A DNA stretch of 64,000 nt. It comes from DATDAH01 sp963725155 (GTDB taxonomy: Bacteria; Actinomycetota; Acidimicrobiia; Acidimicrobiales; DATDAH01). Below, piece after piece: positions 33,974 through 42,611 of this stretch. Made by a program: the position numbers and the translations under genes. Within the stretch, counting starts at the first letter, position 1; every line of letters begins with the position of its first letter. Location of the stretch: NCBI GenBank assembly GCA_963725155.1, contig CAVRXU010000008.1, positions 372,001 through 436,000 of the forward strand, read 5' to 3'. Under the pieces are notes generated by a model. It was not told the DNA's origin and did no database searches. It saw only the letters and a list, made by a program, of their open reading frames with translations.

Positions 33974-35131
33974 ATGGCTGAGGCGTACATCGTCGATGCG
34001 GTCCGGGCGCCGGTGGGGCGACGGGGCGGGGGCCTGGCCCACGTGCACCCCGCCGACCTCGGGGCGCACTCGCTCAACGCCCTGATGAATCGCACCGGCG
34101 TCGACCCCAGCGCGGTCGAGGACGTGATCTTCGGCTGCGTCGACACCATCGGGCCCCAGGCCGGCGACATCGCTCGCACGGCCTGGCTGGCCGCTGGTCT
34201 GCCCGAAGAAGTGCCCGGCACCACGATCGACCGCCAGTGCGGCTCGTCCCAGCAGGCGGTGCACTTCGCGGCCCAGGCCGTCATGAGCGGCACCACCGAC
34301 CTGGTCGTGGCCGGCGGCGTCCAGAACATGAGCGTCATCCCCATCGGTTCGGCGATGACCGTGGCCGAGCACGTGGGCATCACCGACCCCGACCCGTTCC
34401 AGGGTTCCAAGGGCTGGGTCGCCCGCTACGGCGACCAGGAGGTGAGCCAGTTCCGGGCGGCCGAGATGATCGCCGAGAAGTGGGACATCTCCCGAGAGGA
34501 CATGGAGGCCTTCGCCTTCGAGAGCCACCAGCGGGCCATCCGAGCCATCGACGAGGGCCGTTTCGAGGCCGAGATCGAGCCGCTGGAGGGCGTCGAGCAC
34601 GACGAGGGCCCTCGGCGCGAGTCGACGCTGGAGAAGATGGCCACGCTACGCACCCTGGTCGAGGGCGGCCGGCTGACCGCCGCCGTCTCGTCGCAGATCT
34701 CGGACAGCTCGGCGGCGCTGCTGATCGCCTCGGAGCAGGCGGTCAAGGACCACGGCCTGACGCCTCGGGCCCGCATCCATCACCTCTCCGTGCGGGGCGC
34801 CGACCCCGTGTGGATGCTGACCGCCCCCATCCCGGCCACCGAGTACGCCCTCGCCAAGACCGGCATGGCCCTCGATCAGATGGACCTGGTCGAGATCAAC
34901 GAGGCCTTCGCCTCGGTCGTGCTGGCCTGGCAGAAGGAGTCCGGCGCGGACCTGGCCAAGGTCAACGTCAACGGGGGGGCCATCGCCCTGGGTCACCCCC
35001 TCGGCGCCACCGGTGCCCGCCTCATGACCACCCTCCTGCACGAGTTGGAGCGCACCGGCGGCCACTGGGGCCTGCAGACCATGTGCGAGGGCGGCGGCCA
35101 GGCCAACGTCACCATCATCGAGCGGTTGTAA
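33974..35131 (+). CDS. fadA6: acetyl-CoA acyltransferase, FadA6-like
   Basis: A 385-residue thiolase. Nucleophile Cys at about residue 89 (DRQCGSSQQA), NEAFASVVLAW, His at about 341 (GGAIALGHPLGATGA) and Cys at about 371 (TMCEGGGQANVTIIERL). Length and sequence (DVIFGCVDTIGPQAGDIAR, RYGDQEVSQFR) closely resemble mycobacterial FadA6, the thiolase acting on ring-opened C/D-ring products after IpdAB. GAGGA 8 nt before ATG 33974 gives a canonical ribosome-binding site. Third gene of the DUF35-Ltp-fadA6 run. Confidence 0.9.
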   Translation: MAEAYIVDAVRAPVGRRGGGLAHVHPADLGAHSLNALMNRTGVDPSAVEDVIFGCVDTIGPQAGDIARTAWLAAGLPEEVPGTTIDRQCGSSQQAVHFAAQAVMSGTTDLVVAGGVQNMSVIPIGSAMTVAEHVGITDPDPFQGSKGWVARYGDQEVSQFRAAEMIAEKWDISREDMEAFAFESHQRAIRAIDEGRFEAEIEPLEGVEHDEGPRRESTLEKMATLRTLVEGGRLTAAVSSQISDSSAALLIASEQAVKDHGLTPRARIHHLSVRGADPVWMLTAPIPATEYALAKTGMALDQMDLVEINEAFASVVLAWQKESGADLAKVNVNGGAIALGHPLGATGARLMTTLLHELERTGGHWGLQTMCEGGGQANVTIIERL

Positions 35132-35187
35132 GGCCGACCTACCGCCGGCGACCCGCTGGGTGGATCAGAACCTGACATGCTCGGCGG

Positions 35188-36792
35188 GTGAACGGGGGGC
35201 CGACGGCGGGTGAAGGGGGCCCTGGCCCAACGGTAGGGCGGCGGGGGTTCCTGCTCGGGTCGGGGGCGCTGCTGCTGGCCTCGTGCTCGAGCGGCGACGA
35301 CGGTGGCGCCACGGCGGCGTCGACCACGACCACGCCGACCAGCACCACCCTGCACACCGCCCGGCTGAGCGGCGACCCCTTCACGCTCGGCGTGGCTTCC
35401 GGCGATCCGGCACCCGCCTCGGTCATCCTCTGGACCCGCCTCGCCCCGCGGCCGCTGGCTGCCGACGGCGCCGGAGGGATGCCCGATGACCTCATCGACG
35501 TCCGCTGGCAGATCGCCACCGACGACCGCTTCACCGCCGTGGTCAACGAGGGCGTGGCCACGGCGGACCCCGAGTACGGCCACAGCGTCCACGTCGACGC
35601 CGACGGCCTCGACCCGGCCGCCGACTACTTCTACCGCTTCACCGTGGGCGACTTCACCAGCCCTGTCGGTCGCACCCGCACCCTGCCCGCCGAGGACGCC
35701 ACCGTCAGCCGCCTGGCTCTCGCCGTCGCCAACTGTCAGTGGTACGAGGCCGGCACCTACGCCGCGTACCGGCACATGGCCGAGGAGGACGTGGACCTGG
35801 TCGTCCACCTCGGCGACTACATCTACGAATACGCCGCGGGCACTGGCCGCCGACAGTCCAAGCCGACCTACGAGATCGAGTCCCTGGCCGACTACCGGCT
35901 GCGTTACGCGTCCTACAAGGTCGACCCCGACCTGCAGGCCGCCCACCTCCGCTTTCCGTTCGTGGCCACCTGGGACGACCACGAGGTCGCCAACAACTAC
36001 CTGGGCGACAGCGTCCCGGAGGGCGAGATCCCCGTTGAGCGGCTCCCCGAGCGGAAGGCCGCGGCCTACCGGGCGTGGTGGGAGAACCTGCCCAGCCGCC
36101 TACCGGCCCCGGACAGCGACCACGCCGACATCTACCGAGAGCTGACCTTCGGTGACCTGGCCCGGCTCGAGATGCTCGACGAGCGCCAGTACGCCGACGT
36201 CGCGCCCTGCCGGGACGAGGCGGCCGACGACTTCGGCGACTGCGCCGCCCGCACCAGTGAGGACCGCACCCGTCTCGGCTCCGACCAGGAGGCCTGGTTC
36301 ACCGAGACCATCGGCCAAGGCGGTGTGACCTGGGACCTGATCGGCAACCCCGTCGTCCTGGCCGGGATCGACGCCGGCCACCGGCGCTCCGAGTTCTACC
36401 TCGACACCTGGGACGGTTACCCCGACGCCCAGCGCCGGTTCATCGCCGCGATGGCCGACGCCGACAACCCCGTGGTCCTCACCGGCGACTACCACGCGGG
36501 CATGGTGCTGGACGTGAACGAGGTCCCCTTCGAAGTCGACACCGAACTGGTCGCCCCGGAGTTCATGGCTCCGCCGATCAGCTCGGTGCTGTTCCCCGAC
36601 GACGTGTCCGACCGCACCCCCCAGCTCCGCCAGCAGATCAACGCCCACGGCTACCTGACGGTCGTCGCCGACCCCGAGCAACTGACGGCCACCTTCCGGG
36701 TCCTCGACGACGTCCAGGACCCCCGCAGCGCCATCAGCACGGTCGCCACCTGGCAGGTCGATGCCGGCGACCCCACCCCACGGCAGGTGTGA
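35188..36792 (+). CDS. phoD: PhoD-type alkaline phosphatase/phosphodiesterase, Tat lipoprotein
   Basis: A 534-residue protein. The N terminus has a twin-arginine motif (GRRGFLLGSG) and a lipobox LLLASC, so it is exported by Tat and lipidated. The Thr/Ser-rich linker is followed by the PhoD N-terminal beta domain and the metallophosphatase core: VANCQWYEAG, VVHLGDYIYEY (metal Asp), TWDDHEVANNY and LTGDYHAGM. PhoD releases phosphate from diesters and monoesters using Ca/Fe. GTG 35188 with CATGCT 6 nt upstream. No Pho box is evident. Confidence 0.92.
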   Translation: MNGGPTAGEGGPGPTVGRRGFLLGSGALLLASCSSGDDGGATAASTTTTPTSTTLHTARLSGDPFTLGVASGDPAPASVILWTRLAPRPLAADGAGGMPDDLIDVRWQIATDDRFTAVVNEGVATADPEYGHSVHVDADGLDPAADYFYRFTVGDFTSPVGRTRTLPAEDATVSRLALAVANCQWYEAGTYAAYRHMAEEDVDLVVHLGDYIYEYAAGTGRRQSKPTYEIESLADYRLRYASYKVDPDLQAAHLRFPFVATWDDHEVANNYLGDSVPEGEIPVERLPERKAAAYRAWWENLPSRLPAPDSDHADIYRELTFGDLARLEMLDERQYADVAPCRDEAADDFGDCAARTSEDRTRLGSDQEAWFTETIGQGGVTWDLIGNPVVLAGIDAGHRRSEFYLDTWDGYPDAQRRFIAAMADADNPVVLTGDYHAGMVLDVNEVPFEVDTELVAPEFMAPPISSVLFPDDVSDRTPQLRQQINAHGYLTVVADPEQLTATFRVLDDVQDPRSAISTVATWQVDAGDPTPRQV

Positions 36793-36862
36793 TCCTCAGC
36801 GGCGGATCGAGCGGACGCGAACGAGGTCGTTCGTAGTGGCCGCGGGTCATCGCCGCCCTCGA

Positions 36863-36896
36863 CATAGTACTTTCTATGTACTATGTTAGGACCGTG
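36863..36896 (+). promoter_or_regulatory. CATAGTAC palindrome with leaderless-type start, no recognisable gene
   Basis: CATAGTAC (36863-36870), 7-nt TTTCTAT, then GTACTATG (36878-36885) form a perfect dyad in an AT-rich patch, similar in look to PadR-type operators. TATGTT follows and stands 6 nt before a GTG at 36894. The frame from that GTG (to 37061) encodes about 55 Arg-rich residues with no recognisable domain and overlaps the GH31 3' end. The stretch 36793-37006 otherwise holds nothing I can name. Confidence 0.5.
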
Positions 36897-37006
36897 GTTG
36901 GGGCCAGGGGGTTTCCCGGCAAGGGGCGCACAACCGCCGGACGACGCTTCCGCCTGGTGCTCGAGATCCGACCCGCCGACCGACGCATCGTCGTCCGGCG
37001 ACGACC

Positions 37007-39517
37007 TCAGGCCGGTCGCCGGACGACGAGCTCGGCGAAGTCGCCCACCCGCACCGGCTGACCCGGCTCCGCGACCTGCGCGTCACCACCGTCGGCCGAC
37101 ACGGTCCACGGCCCACCGTGGACCACGACGGCCAGGTCGTCATCATCCACCTCGTAGGCGTCATCTTCTGGTTGTCGAAAGGCGGCCTCAGCGCCAGCCC
37201 GGCGCCGGACCGTCCAGTTCGACGAGTCGCCCGCCGACACCTCGAACTCGTCGAGCCGGTGAGGGCCGTAGCCGTCGCTCGCATCCCGGTACCAGGACGA
37301 CTGCCTCGGTTCGGCGGACTCGTCCGGCGGGTAGAGGTGGAGCACGTCTCGCCCCACCTCGTCGGTGGCCAGAACCGCCCCCGCCCTCACGAACACGGGG
37401 ATCCGGTCCATCGTGACCGGCGCCGAGAACGTCCCCTCACGACGCTCGTCGCCGACCAGGTCATACCAACCTCCGACAGGCAGGCGGACCGTCCGCTCCG
37501 TCACTCCCGCGGCGAACACGGGCGCCACCAGCACGTGCGGACCGACGAGGAACTCGTCGTCGACGGCCAGCAGGTCAGCGTCCGCACACGCGGCTTCGGC
37601 CTCGGGCCATCCCGACCACCACACGGGCAGGATCGGCGGGTCTCCACCGCCGCTGACCGACCAGCAGAGTGTGTACAGGTACGGGATGAGCCGATAGCGC
37701 CACGTCATCGCCTCCCGGATCGCCTCCAGATGGGGGCCGGCGGCCTTCCACGGCTCCCGGGACGGCTGGGTGTCGATCGAGTGGGACCGGAAGAACGGCA
37801 GCCACGCCGCCATCTGGAACCAACGGGTGTAGAGCTCGGGGGACGGGTCCCCGGAGAAGCCTCCGACGTCGGGGCCCGTGTACGGGATGCCCGACAGCGT
37901 CAGGTTCAGGGTCGTGCACAGCGTCCGGCGCAGCATCGTCCACGAGGTGGCCACGTCGCCGGTCCAGGTCCAGGCGTAGCGCTGGAGCCCGGCCCAGCCC
38001 GACCTCGTCAGCAGCCACGGGCGCTTGTCCGGCCGGTGCTTCCGCTGGGCCTCGTAACCCGCCTGCGCCATGCCCAGCCCGTACAGGTTGCGGCCTTCGA
38101 CGTGATCGCCACCCTGACCCTCGAGGTGGTGGCGGGTGGCCAGAGGCAGCGCGGCGTCGACCCCGGCGGCAAACACCGCGGGCTCGCACATGTCGTGCCA
38201 GATGCCGGCCACCCCCTGGTCCAGCAGGACCGGATACTGATCGGCCCACCACTCGCGGACCGCCGGGTCGCTGAAGTCCGGGAAGCCGACGAGGCCAGGC
38301 CAGACCATGGCGTTGACCTCGCGGCCGTCGGGCAGCTTCAGGAAGTGACCCTGCCGCCGGCCTTCGACGTAGAGCGGGAAGTCGTCGGCCTTGGCGACGC
38401 CCGGGTCGATGATCGTGACCGCCTTGATCCCCGCGGCCCCGAGATCGGCGATCAGGCCGGCCAGGTCAGGGAACGCCTCCTGGTTGACGGTGAAGACCCG
38501 GTACCGGTCCATGTAGTCGATGTCGAAGTGGATGGCCGACACGGGGAGGTCGTGGGCCTTGAAGCCGGCCATCACCTCCCGGATGTCGCCCTCGGTCTTG
38601 TAGCCCCAGCGACACTGGTGGTAGCCGAGGGCCCATCGGGGCGGAAGCTCCGGTTCGCCGGTGAGCTGGTGGAACTGCCCGAGGGCCTGGGACGGACGAC
38701 CGGGGGCGACGTAGGTGCGCAGCGCGCCGCCTTCGAAGGTCGCCGTCAGCGTGTCCGCCACGGTGACCGTCCCCTGGTGGGTGTTCTCCCAGAAGCCCAG
38801 GTGGGAACGGCCGGGACCCACGACCAGATGGACCGGGATGGTGATGTAGAGCGGGTCGGCCTCGGGGCCGTAGCTGCCCGACTGCTCGGTGTTCCAGAGG
38901 CCGTAGGTCCCCGGACGGAGGTTCAGGGGCGCGGCGCGCTCCCCCAGGCCGTGGACCTGGTCGTCGGGGTCCAGCTCGACGATCGCGGTCCACCGCTCCC
39001 CCGCCCGCACCGGCGGCCGCTCACGGCGCACGACCCGCCAGTCATCACTCAGCGGGATGTCCTTGTTCGCACCGTCCCGATGAGCAACCTCGATCGCCCC
39101 GTCGGCGCCCACCGTCACGCGAAGCACAGACGTCGTGAAGACCAGCCCCCCGTCGACGTCCCGAGCGAGCACATCGTCCCGCGGTGCGCGACCAACGTGG
39201 GTCGGCTCCAGCGCCGCGGGCACAGGAAGCGACCCCGGTGTCCAGGTCAGGCGGACGAGACCGTCGTCGACAAAGGCCACCTCGAGAGTCAGATCACCGA
39301 AGGTGATCGTGGTGACCCCCTTCTCGGCACGCACCTCACCCCTCGGTCCCGGCCGGATCTCAGGTCCACTCGGCTGGCCGCGTCGGTAGCGCCGGTCCAG
39401 TCGGGACTTCCTGAGGCCGTAGGTGGCCGTGTGCAGCGCCCCCCGCCACCCCACCAGGTGGACGCCTTGGCGAGCCAGGGCGATCAGGCCTGGTTCCTCG
39501 TCGCTCTCCTCGGCCAC
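37007..39517 (-). CDS. glycoside hydrolase family 31 (alpha-glucosidase/xylosidase-like)
   Basis: An 836-residue protein. An N-terminal beta-sandwich carries the GH31 signature LGLGERAAPLNLR (here QVHGLGERAAPL). Catalytic barrel: WALGYHQCRWGYKTEGDI, DIDYMDRYRVFTVN, the nucleophile in GIWHDMCEPAVF and the acid/base region in YAWTWTGDVATSW, then the C-terminal beta domains. No signal peptide, so it is cytoplasmic and likely trims imported oligosaccharides. GTG 39517 with TATGGT 8 nt upstream. Single gene. Confidence 0.92.
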   Translation of the reverse strand: MAEESDEEPGLIALARQGVHLVGWRGALHTATYGLRKSRLDRRYRRGQPSGPEIRPGPRGEVRAEKGVTTITFGDLTLEVAFVDDGLVRLTWTPGSLPVPAALEPTHVGRAPRDDVLARDVDGGLVFTTSVLRVTVGADGAIEVAHRDGANKDIPLSDDWRVVRRERPPVRAGERWTAIVELDPDDQVHGLGERAAPLNLRPGTYGLWNTEQSGSYGPEADPLYITIPVHLVVGPGRSHLGFWENTHQGTVTVADTLTATFEGGALRTYVAPGRPSQALGQFHQLTGEPELPPRWALGYHQCRWGYKTEGDIREVMAGFKAHDLPVSAIHFDIDYMDRYRVFTVNQEAFPDLAGLIADLGAAGIKAVTIIDPGVAKADDFPLYVEGRRQGHFLKLPDGREVNAMVWPGLVGFPDFSDPAVREWWADQYPVLLDQGVAGIWHDMCEPAVFAAGVDAALPLATRHHLEGQGGDHVEGRNLYGLGMAQAGYEAQRKHRPDKRPWLLTRSGWAGLQRYAWTWTGDVATSWTMLRRTLCTTLNLTLSGIPYTGPDVGGFSGDPSPELYTRWFQMAAWLPFFRSHSIDTQPSREPWKAAGPHLEAIREAMTWRYRLIPYLYTLCWSVSGGGDPPILPVWWSGWPEAEAACADADLLAVDDEFLVGPHVLVAPVFAAGVTERTVRLPVGGWYDLVGDERREGTFSAPVTMDRIPVFVRAGAVLATDEVGRDVLHLYPPDESAEPRQSSWYRDASDGYGPHRLDEFEVSAGDSSNWTVRRRAGAEAAFRQPEDDAYEVDDDDLAVVVHGGPWTVSADGGDAQVAEPGQPVRVGDFAELVVRRPA

Positions 39518-39568
39518 GACGGGCGACCATAGCCATCGTCCTCAGCCCGGCCCGGCGGAGGCCGACGG

Positions 39569-39988
39569 GTGAGGGTGAGCACGAGCCGGACGTTGTGCCG
39601 GGCGGCGAGAGGGGTGCTGCTCCAGGGTGAAGAGCCGGTCATCGCCGTCCTCGCCCGCAGCGACCGCGCCGGCTGGCCCGATCCCATGGTCCAGGCGTCC
39701 CGCATCCCGGCGGACACGGAGGTCGTGCTCCTCGTGACCAGCCACCGTCTCCTCGTGCTGTCCACGCAGGGTCGGGGCCACGTCGGCGAGCCGTACCTCG
39801 GCGTCGGTCCCCACAAGCTGCTGACCCTCGACGCCACGGTGCGCAACCCGGTGACCGTGGCCCTCACCATCCAGTTCCTCGACGGTTCCCTGGTCGAACT
39901 GACGACCCCGGTCATCGGCGCGGTCCCCGGGCTGCGTTCGGCGTTCGCCCGACTCCTGCCCGAGCTGGACGACGCCGCGACGCGCTAG
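39569..39988 (+). CDS. hypothetical protein, PH-like beta-rich
   Basis: A 139-residue protein with short beta strands (VLLVTSHRLLVLST, TVALTIQFLDGSLVELTTP) and a C-terminal helix, reminiscent of bacterial PH-like domains. I do not recognise a family. GGAGG 8 nt before GTG 39569 supports the start. The stop overlaps that of the convergent ipdC in a shared CTAG. Confidence 0.55.
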   Translation: MRVSTSRTLCRAARGVLLQGEEPVIAVLARSDRAGWPDPMVQASRIPADTEVVLLVTSHRLLVLSTQGRGHVGEPYLGVGPHKLLTLDATVRNPVTVALTIQFLDGSLVELTTPVIGAVPGLRSAFARLLPELDDAATR

Positions 39989-41046
39989 GTCGACGCCAAC
40001 CGGGTGAGGACGGCGTCGGCCTCGGCCATGATCCGCTCGAGGAGCTCCTCGACGGTCGGGAGGTCGTCGATCACGCCGACCACCTGACCGCCGGACATGA
40101 CGCCCAGGTCGGGGCGGCCGTCCACCATCGCCGCCTTGAGCAGCATGGGGGTGTTGGCCGCCATGACCACCTGGCTCCAGGTCAGCTCCTGGCGCTTGCG
40201 CATGGCCCGACCCTCCCGGAACAGGTCGGCGAAGCTGATGCCGGAGATCTTCTTGAACGCCAGACCGTTGCGGACGGCCCGGGGCAGGCTGGTCAGCGGG
40301 CTGCCGGCGTCGAGGTGCTCGGTCAGCTCCGTGCGCAGGACCCGGTGGGGCACGCCGTCGACCTGGGTGGTGCGGATGGTGCCGTTGACGTCCTTGCTCA
40401 GGTAGACGTCCTTCACCGCGTCCGGCACCGGGGCGTCCGCGGTCATGAGGAAGCGCGTACCCATGGCGATGCCGGCGGCGCCGTAGGCCAGGGCGGCCAC
40501 GAGGCCCCGGCCGTCGAAGTAGCCGCCCGCGGCGATGACGGGTATGTCCACGGCATCGACCACTTGCGGCAGCAACAGGCTGGTCGGCACGGCCCCGGTG
40601 TGGCCACCGCCCTCGCCGCCCTGGACGAGCACGGCGTCGACCCCCCACAGGGCCACCTTCTCGGCGTGGCGCTTCGCTCCGATCGAGGGGATGACCACGA
40701 CGCCGGCGTCCTTGAGCTTGGCGATCAGGTCCTGGTTCGGGGCCAGGGCGAAGGAGCCGACCTTGACGCCCCTGTCGATCAGCAGGTCGATGCGAGCGGC
40801 GGCGTCGGGGGCGTCGGCCCGGAGATTCACCCCGAACGGCGCCTCGGTGGTCGCTTTGACCTCGTCGATGGCCGAGGCCAGCTGGTCGTAGCCCATCGTC
40901 GCCGCGGCGAGGATGCCGAGGCCGCCGGCGTTGGCCGTCGCCGACACCAGCCGGGGGCCGGCGACCCAGCCCATGCCGGTCTGCACGATCGGGTAGCGCA
41001 CCCCGACCAGGTCGCACAGCGCGGTCTGCAGCGCGGGGTGGGCCAT
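39985..41046 (-). CDS. ipdC: IpdC-like FMN reductase/nitronate-monooxygenase fold (steroid C/D-ring pathway)
   Basis: A 353-residue TIM-barrel flavoprotein. PIVQTGMGWVAGPRLVSATA and GGLGILAAATMG at the N terminus, VQGGEGGGHTGAVPTSLLLP, VIAAGGYFDGRG and GTRFLMTADAPVPDAVK (FMN site) follow. Near the end TWSQVVMAANTPMLLKAAMV is shared with M. tuberculosis IpdC (Rv3553). IpdC is an NADH/FMN-dependent reductase needed for HIP breakdown. It is last in the echA20-ipdA-ipdB-ipdC operon, starting 2 nt after the ipdB stop. Confidence 0.9.
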   Translation of the reverse strand: MAHPALQTALCDLVGVRYPIVQTGMGWVAGPRLVSATANAGGLGILAAATMGYDQLASAIDEVKATTEAPFGVNLRADAPDAAARIDLLIDRGVKVGSFALAPNQDLIAKLKDAGVVVIPSIGAKRHAEKVALWGVDAVLVQGGEGGGHTGAVPTSLLLPQVVDAVDIPVIAAGGYFDGRGLVAALAYGAAGIAMGTRFLMTADAPVPDAVKDVYLSKDVNGTIRTTQVDGVPHRVLRTELTEHLDAGSPLTSLPRAVRNGLAFKKISGISFADLFREGRAMRKRQELTWSQVVMAANTPMLLKAAMVDGRPDLGVMSGGQVVGVIDDLPTVEELLERIMAEADAVLTRLAST

Positions 41047-41048
41047 CG

Positions 41049-41795
41049 TCAGGACCGGATCTCGGCCTCCCGGAGGCCCTGCGGGTCGAGCACGTCGCGG
41101 ATCAGCGCCAGCTCCTCGTCGGTGGGCAGCCGGGACTCGTCCAACGTGTCGTCGATGACCAACTCGAAGCCGGTGGCCTCCTGGACCTCCTCGACGGTGA
41201 CGCCGGGGTGGACCGTCCGCAGGCGCATCCGGTGGTCATCGGTGGCGAAGTCGAACACGCCGAGGTTGGACACGACTCGGCGGATCTCGAGGCAGCCCCG
41301 GTCCCAGCCCACGCCGGTGACCAGGTCGACCTGCTCGACGAAGACCTTGGGCGAGTGTTTGGGCACGAAGTAGCTGGTCGGGTTGCAGACCGTGTTGCCC
41401 GGCGCCCCCCGAAAGCCCAGGAGCTGGACCTTGGGCTTGGCCGGGTCACCGAGAGCGGCGATGTTCTGGTTGCCGTACCGGTCGACCTGGGTGGCCCCCA
41501 TCATCACGTGGCGCTTGCCGCCCCAGACCACGTCGAACATGGTCCGGTACGGGTTCCACCCCTCGGCCACCAGCTCGGGATCGCCCTCCGTGCCCGCGGC
41601 GTGGATGTCCGCAGCGAGCATCGCGAAGCCATCGGTCATCACCAGCTCGGGCTCGAAGGTGGCCCGGGCCAACCGGCCGCCGATCATGGGGATGGTGCCG
41701 ATCGGGTTGGCCAGGATCTCGCCGTCGCCCCGGAAGCACTCGGCCACGGCGACACAACAGACCTCCGAGCGGGTGACCTCGGCCGGGCCGCTCAC
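41049..41795 (-). CDS. ipdB: IpdB-like CoA-transferase-fold hydrolase, beta subunit
   Basis: About 248 residues. RSEVCCVAVAECFRGDGEI, HVMMGATQVDRYGNQNIAA, FRGAPGNTVCNPTSYFVP, VSNLGVFDFATDDHRMR and the C-terminal LPTDEELALIRDVLDP with ending EIRS match IpdB (Rv3552). IpdAB uses a CoA-transferase fold but hydrolytically opens the last steroid ring (COCHEA-CoA to MOODA-CoA). The start is GTG 41795, giving a GTGA overlap with the ipdA stop; the longer GTG 41807 is less likely. Confidence 0.92.
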   Translation of the reverse strand: MSGPAEVTRSEVCCVAVAECFRGDGEILANPIGTIPMIGGRLARATFEPELVMTDGFAMLAADIHAAGTEGDPELVAEGWNPYRTMFDVVWGGKRHVMMGATQVDRYGNQNIAALGDPAKPKVQLLGFRGAPGNTVCNPTSYFVPKHSPKVFVEQVDLVTGVGWDRGCLEIRRVVSNLGVFDFATDDHRMRLRTVHPGVTVEEVQEATGFELVIDDTLDESRLPTDEELALIRDVLDPQGLREAEIRS

Positions 41796-42610
41796 GAGTC
41801 CCTCCACTCCTCGAGCCAGGTCGTCCAGGCGTCGGGGTCCCCTGAGGTCACCGCGTAGGCCTTCTGGGCGTCCTCGTCCCGTTCGTAGTCGGGCTGGCAG
41901 GAGGTGAAGCCGGCTCCTCCCGGGGCCTCGACCACGCCGTCGACCTGCAGTCGGTTGATGCGCAGGGTGTGGAAGGGGGTCATCTCGGCCGTCGGCACAA
42001 CCTTCTCGCAGGAGATGAACGTGGCCTCGGCGGCGGACGCGAACAGGTCGTCCATGTAGAGGTCGGGCCCGAGGAACTGGGCGTTGCCCCGCTCGTCGGC
42101 CCGGTTCAGGTGGAGCAGCGACACATCGAGGGGCAGAGCGGGCATGGCGACCAGCTCCTCCTCCTCGCCGTCGGGCCCCGCGTACGGGGAGGTCACGGTC
42201 GTCAGTCGGGGGTTGACCCGGAAGAGGTCCGAACCCAGCCCCACCCGGGTGGGCAGGAACGGCACGTTCCAGGCCGCGGCCTGGAGCCCGAGCAGGAACA
42301 TGCCCTCGTCGTACTCCTCGACCTCGACGGCACCCGACTCGCGTGCGGCCCGGAAGTGAGGCTCGAGGGGGATCGTGTCGAGGGAGACGAAGGCGAACAC
42401 CACCTTGCGGACGCGGCCGGCGGCACAGAGGATGCCGACGTCGGGGCCCCCGTAGGTCACCAACGTCAGGTCGTCGACATCGGTGCGCAGGAGGGCCTTG
42501 AGCAGAGTCATGGGCTTGCGGCGCGACGCCCAGCCCCCGATGCCGATGGTCATGCCGCTCTGGATGCCCGCGACGGCCTCGTCGGCCGTCATCGTCTTGA
42601 CCAGGGCCAC
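41792..42610 (-). CDS. ipdA: IpdA-like CoA-transferase-fold hydrolase, alpha subunit
   Basis: A 272-residue protein, slightly shorter than Rv3551 (about 292). SGMTIGIGGWASRRKPM, LVTYGGPDVGILCAAGRV, VSLDTIPLEPHF, EYDEGMFLLGLQAAAW, VTSPYAGPDG and the C-terminal NRLQVDGVVEAPGGAGFT match IpdA. With IpdB it forms the alpha2beta2 enzyme opening ring C. GTG 42610 begins 1 nt after the echA20 stop; ipdB overlaps by 4 bp, so the operon is translationally coupled. Confidence 0.93.
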   Translation of the reverse strand: MALVKTMTADEAVAGIQSGMTIGIGGWASRRKPMTLLKALLRTDVDDLTLVTYGGPDVGILCAAGRVRKVVFAFVSLDTIPLEPHFRAARESGAVEVEEYDEGMFLLGLQAAAWNVPFLPTRVGLGSDLFRVNPRLTTVTSPYAGPDGEEEELVAMPALPLDVSLLHLNRADERGNAQFLGPDLYMDDLFASAAEATFISCEKVVPTAEMTPFHTLRINRLQVDGVVEAPGGAGFTSCQPDYERDEDAQKAYAVTSGDPDAWTTWLEEWRDS

Positions 42611-42611
42611 G

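Noticed and set aside
36894..37061. Arg-rich 55-codon ORF after the CATAGTAC dyad
   Set aside because: No recognisable domain, overlaps the GH31 3' end and has the composition of random GC-rich frame; kept only as part of the orphan promoter.
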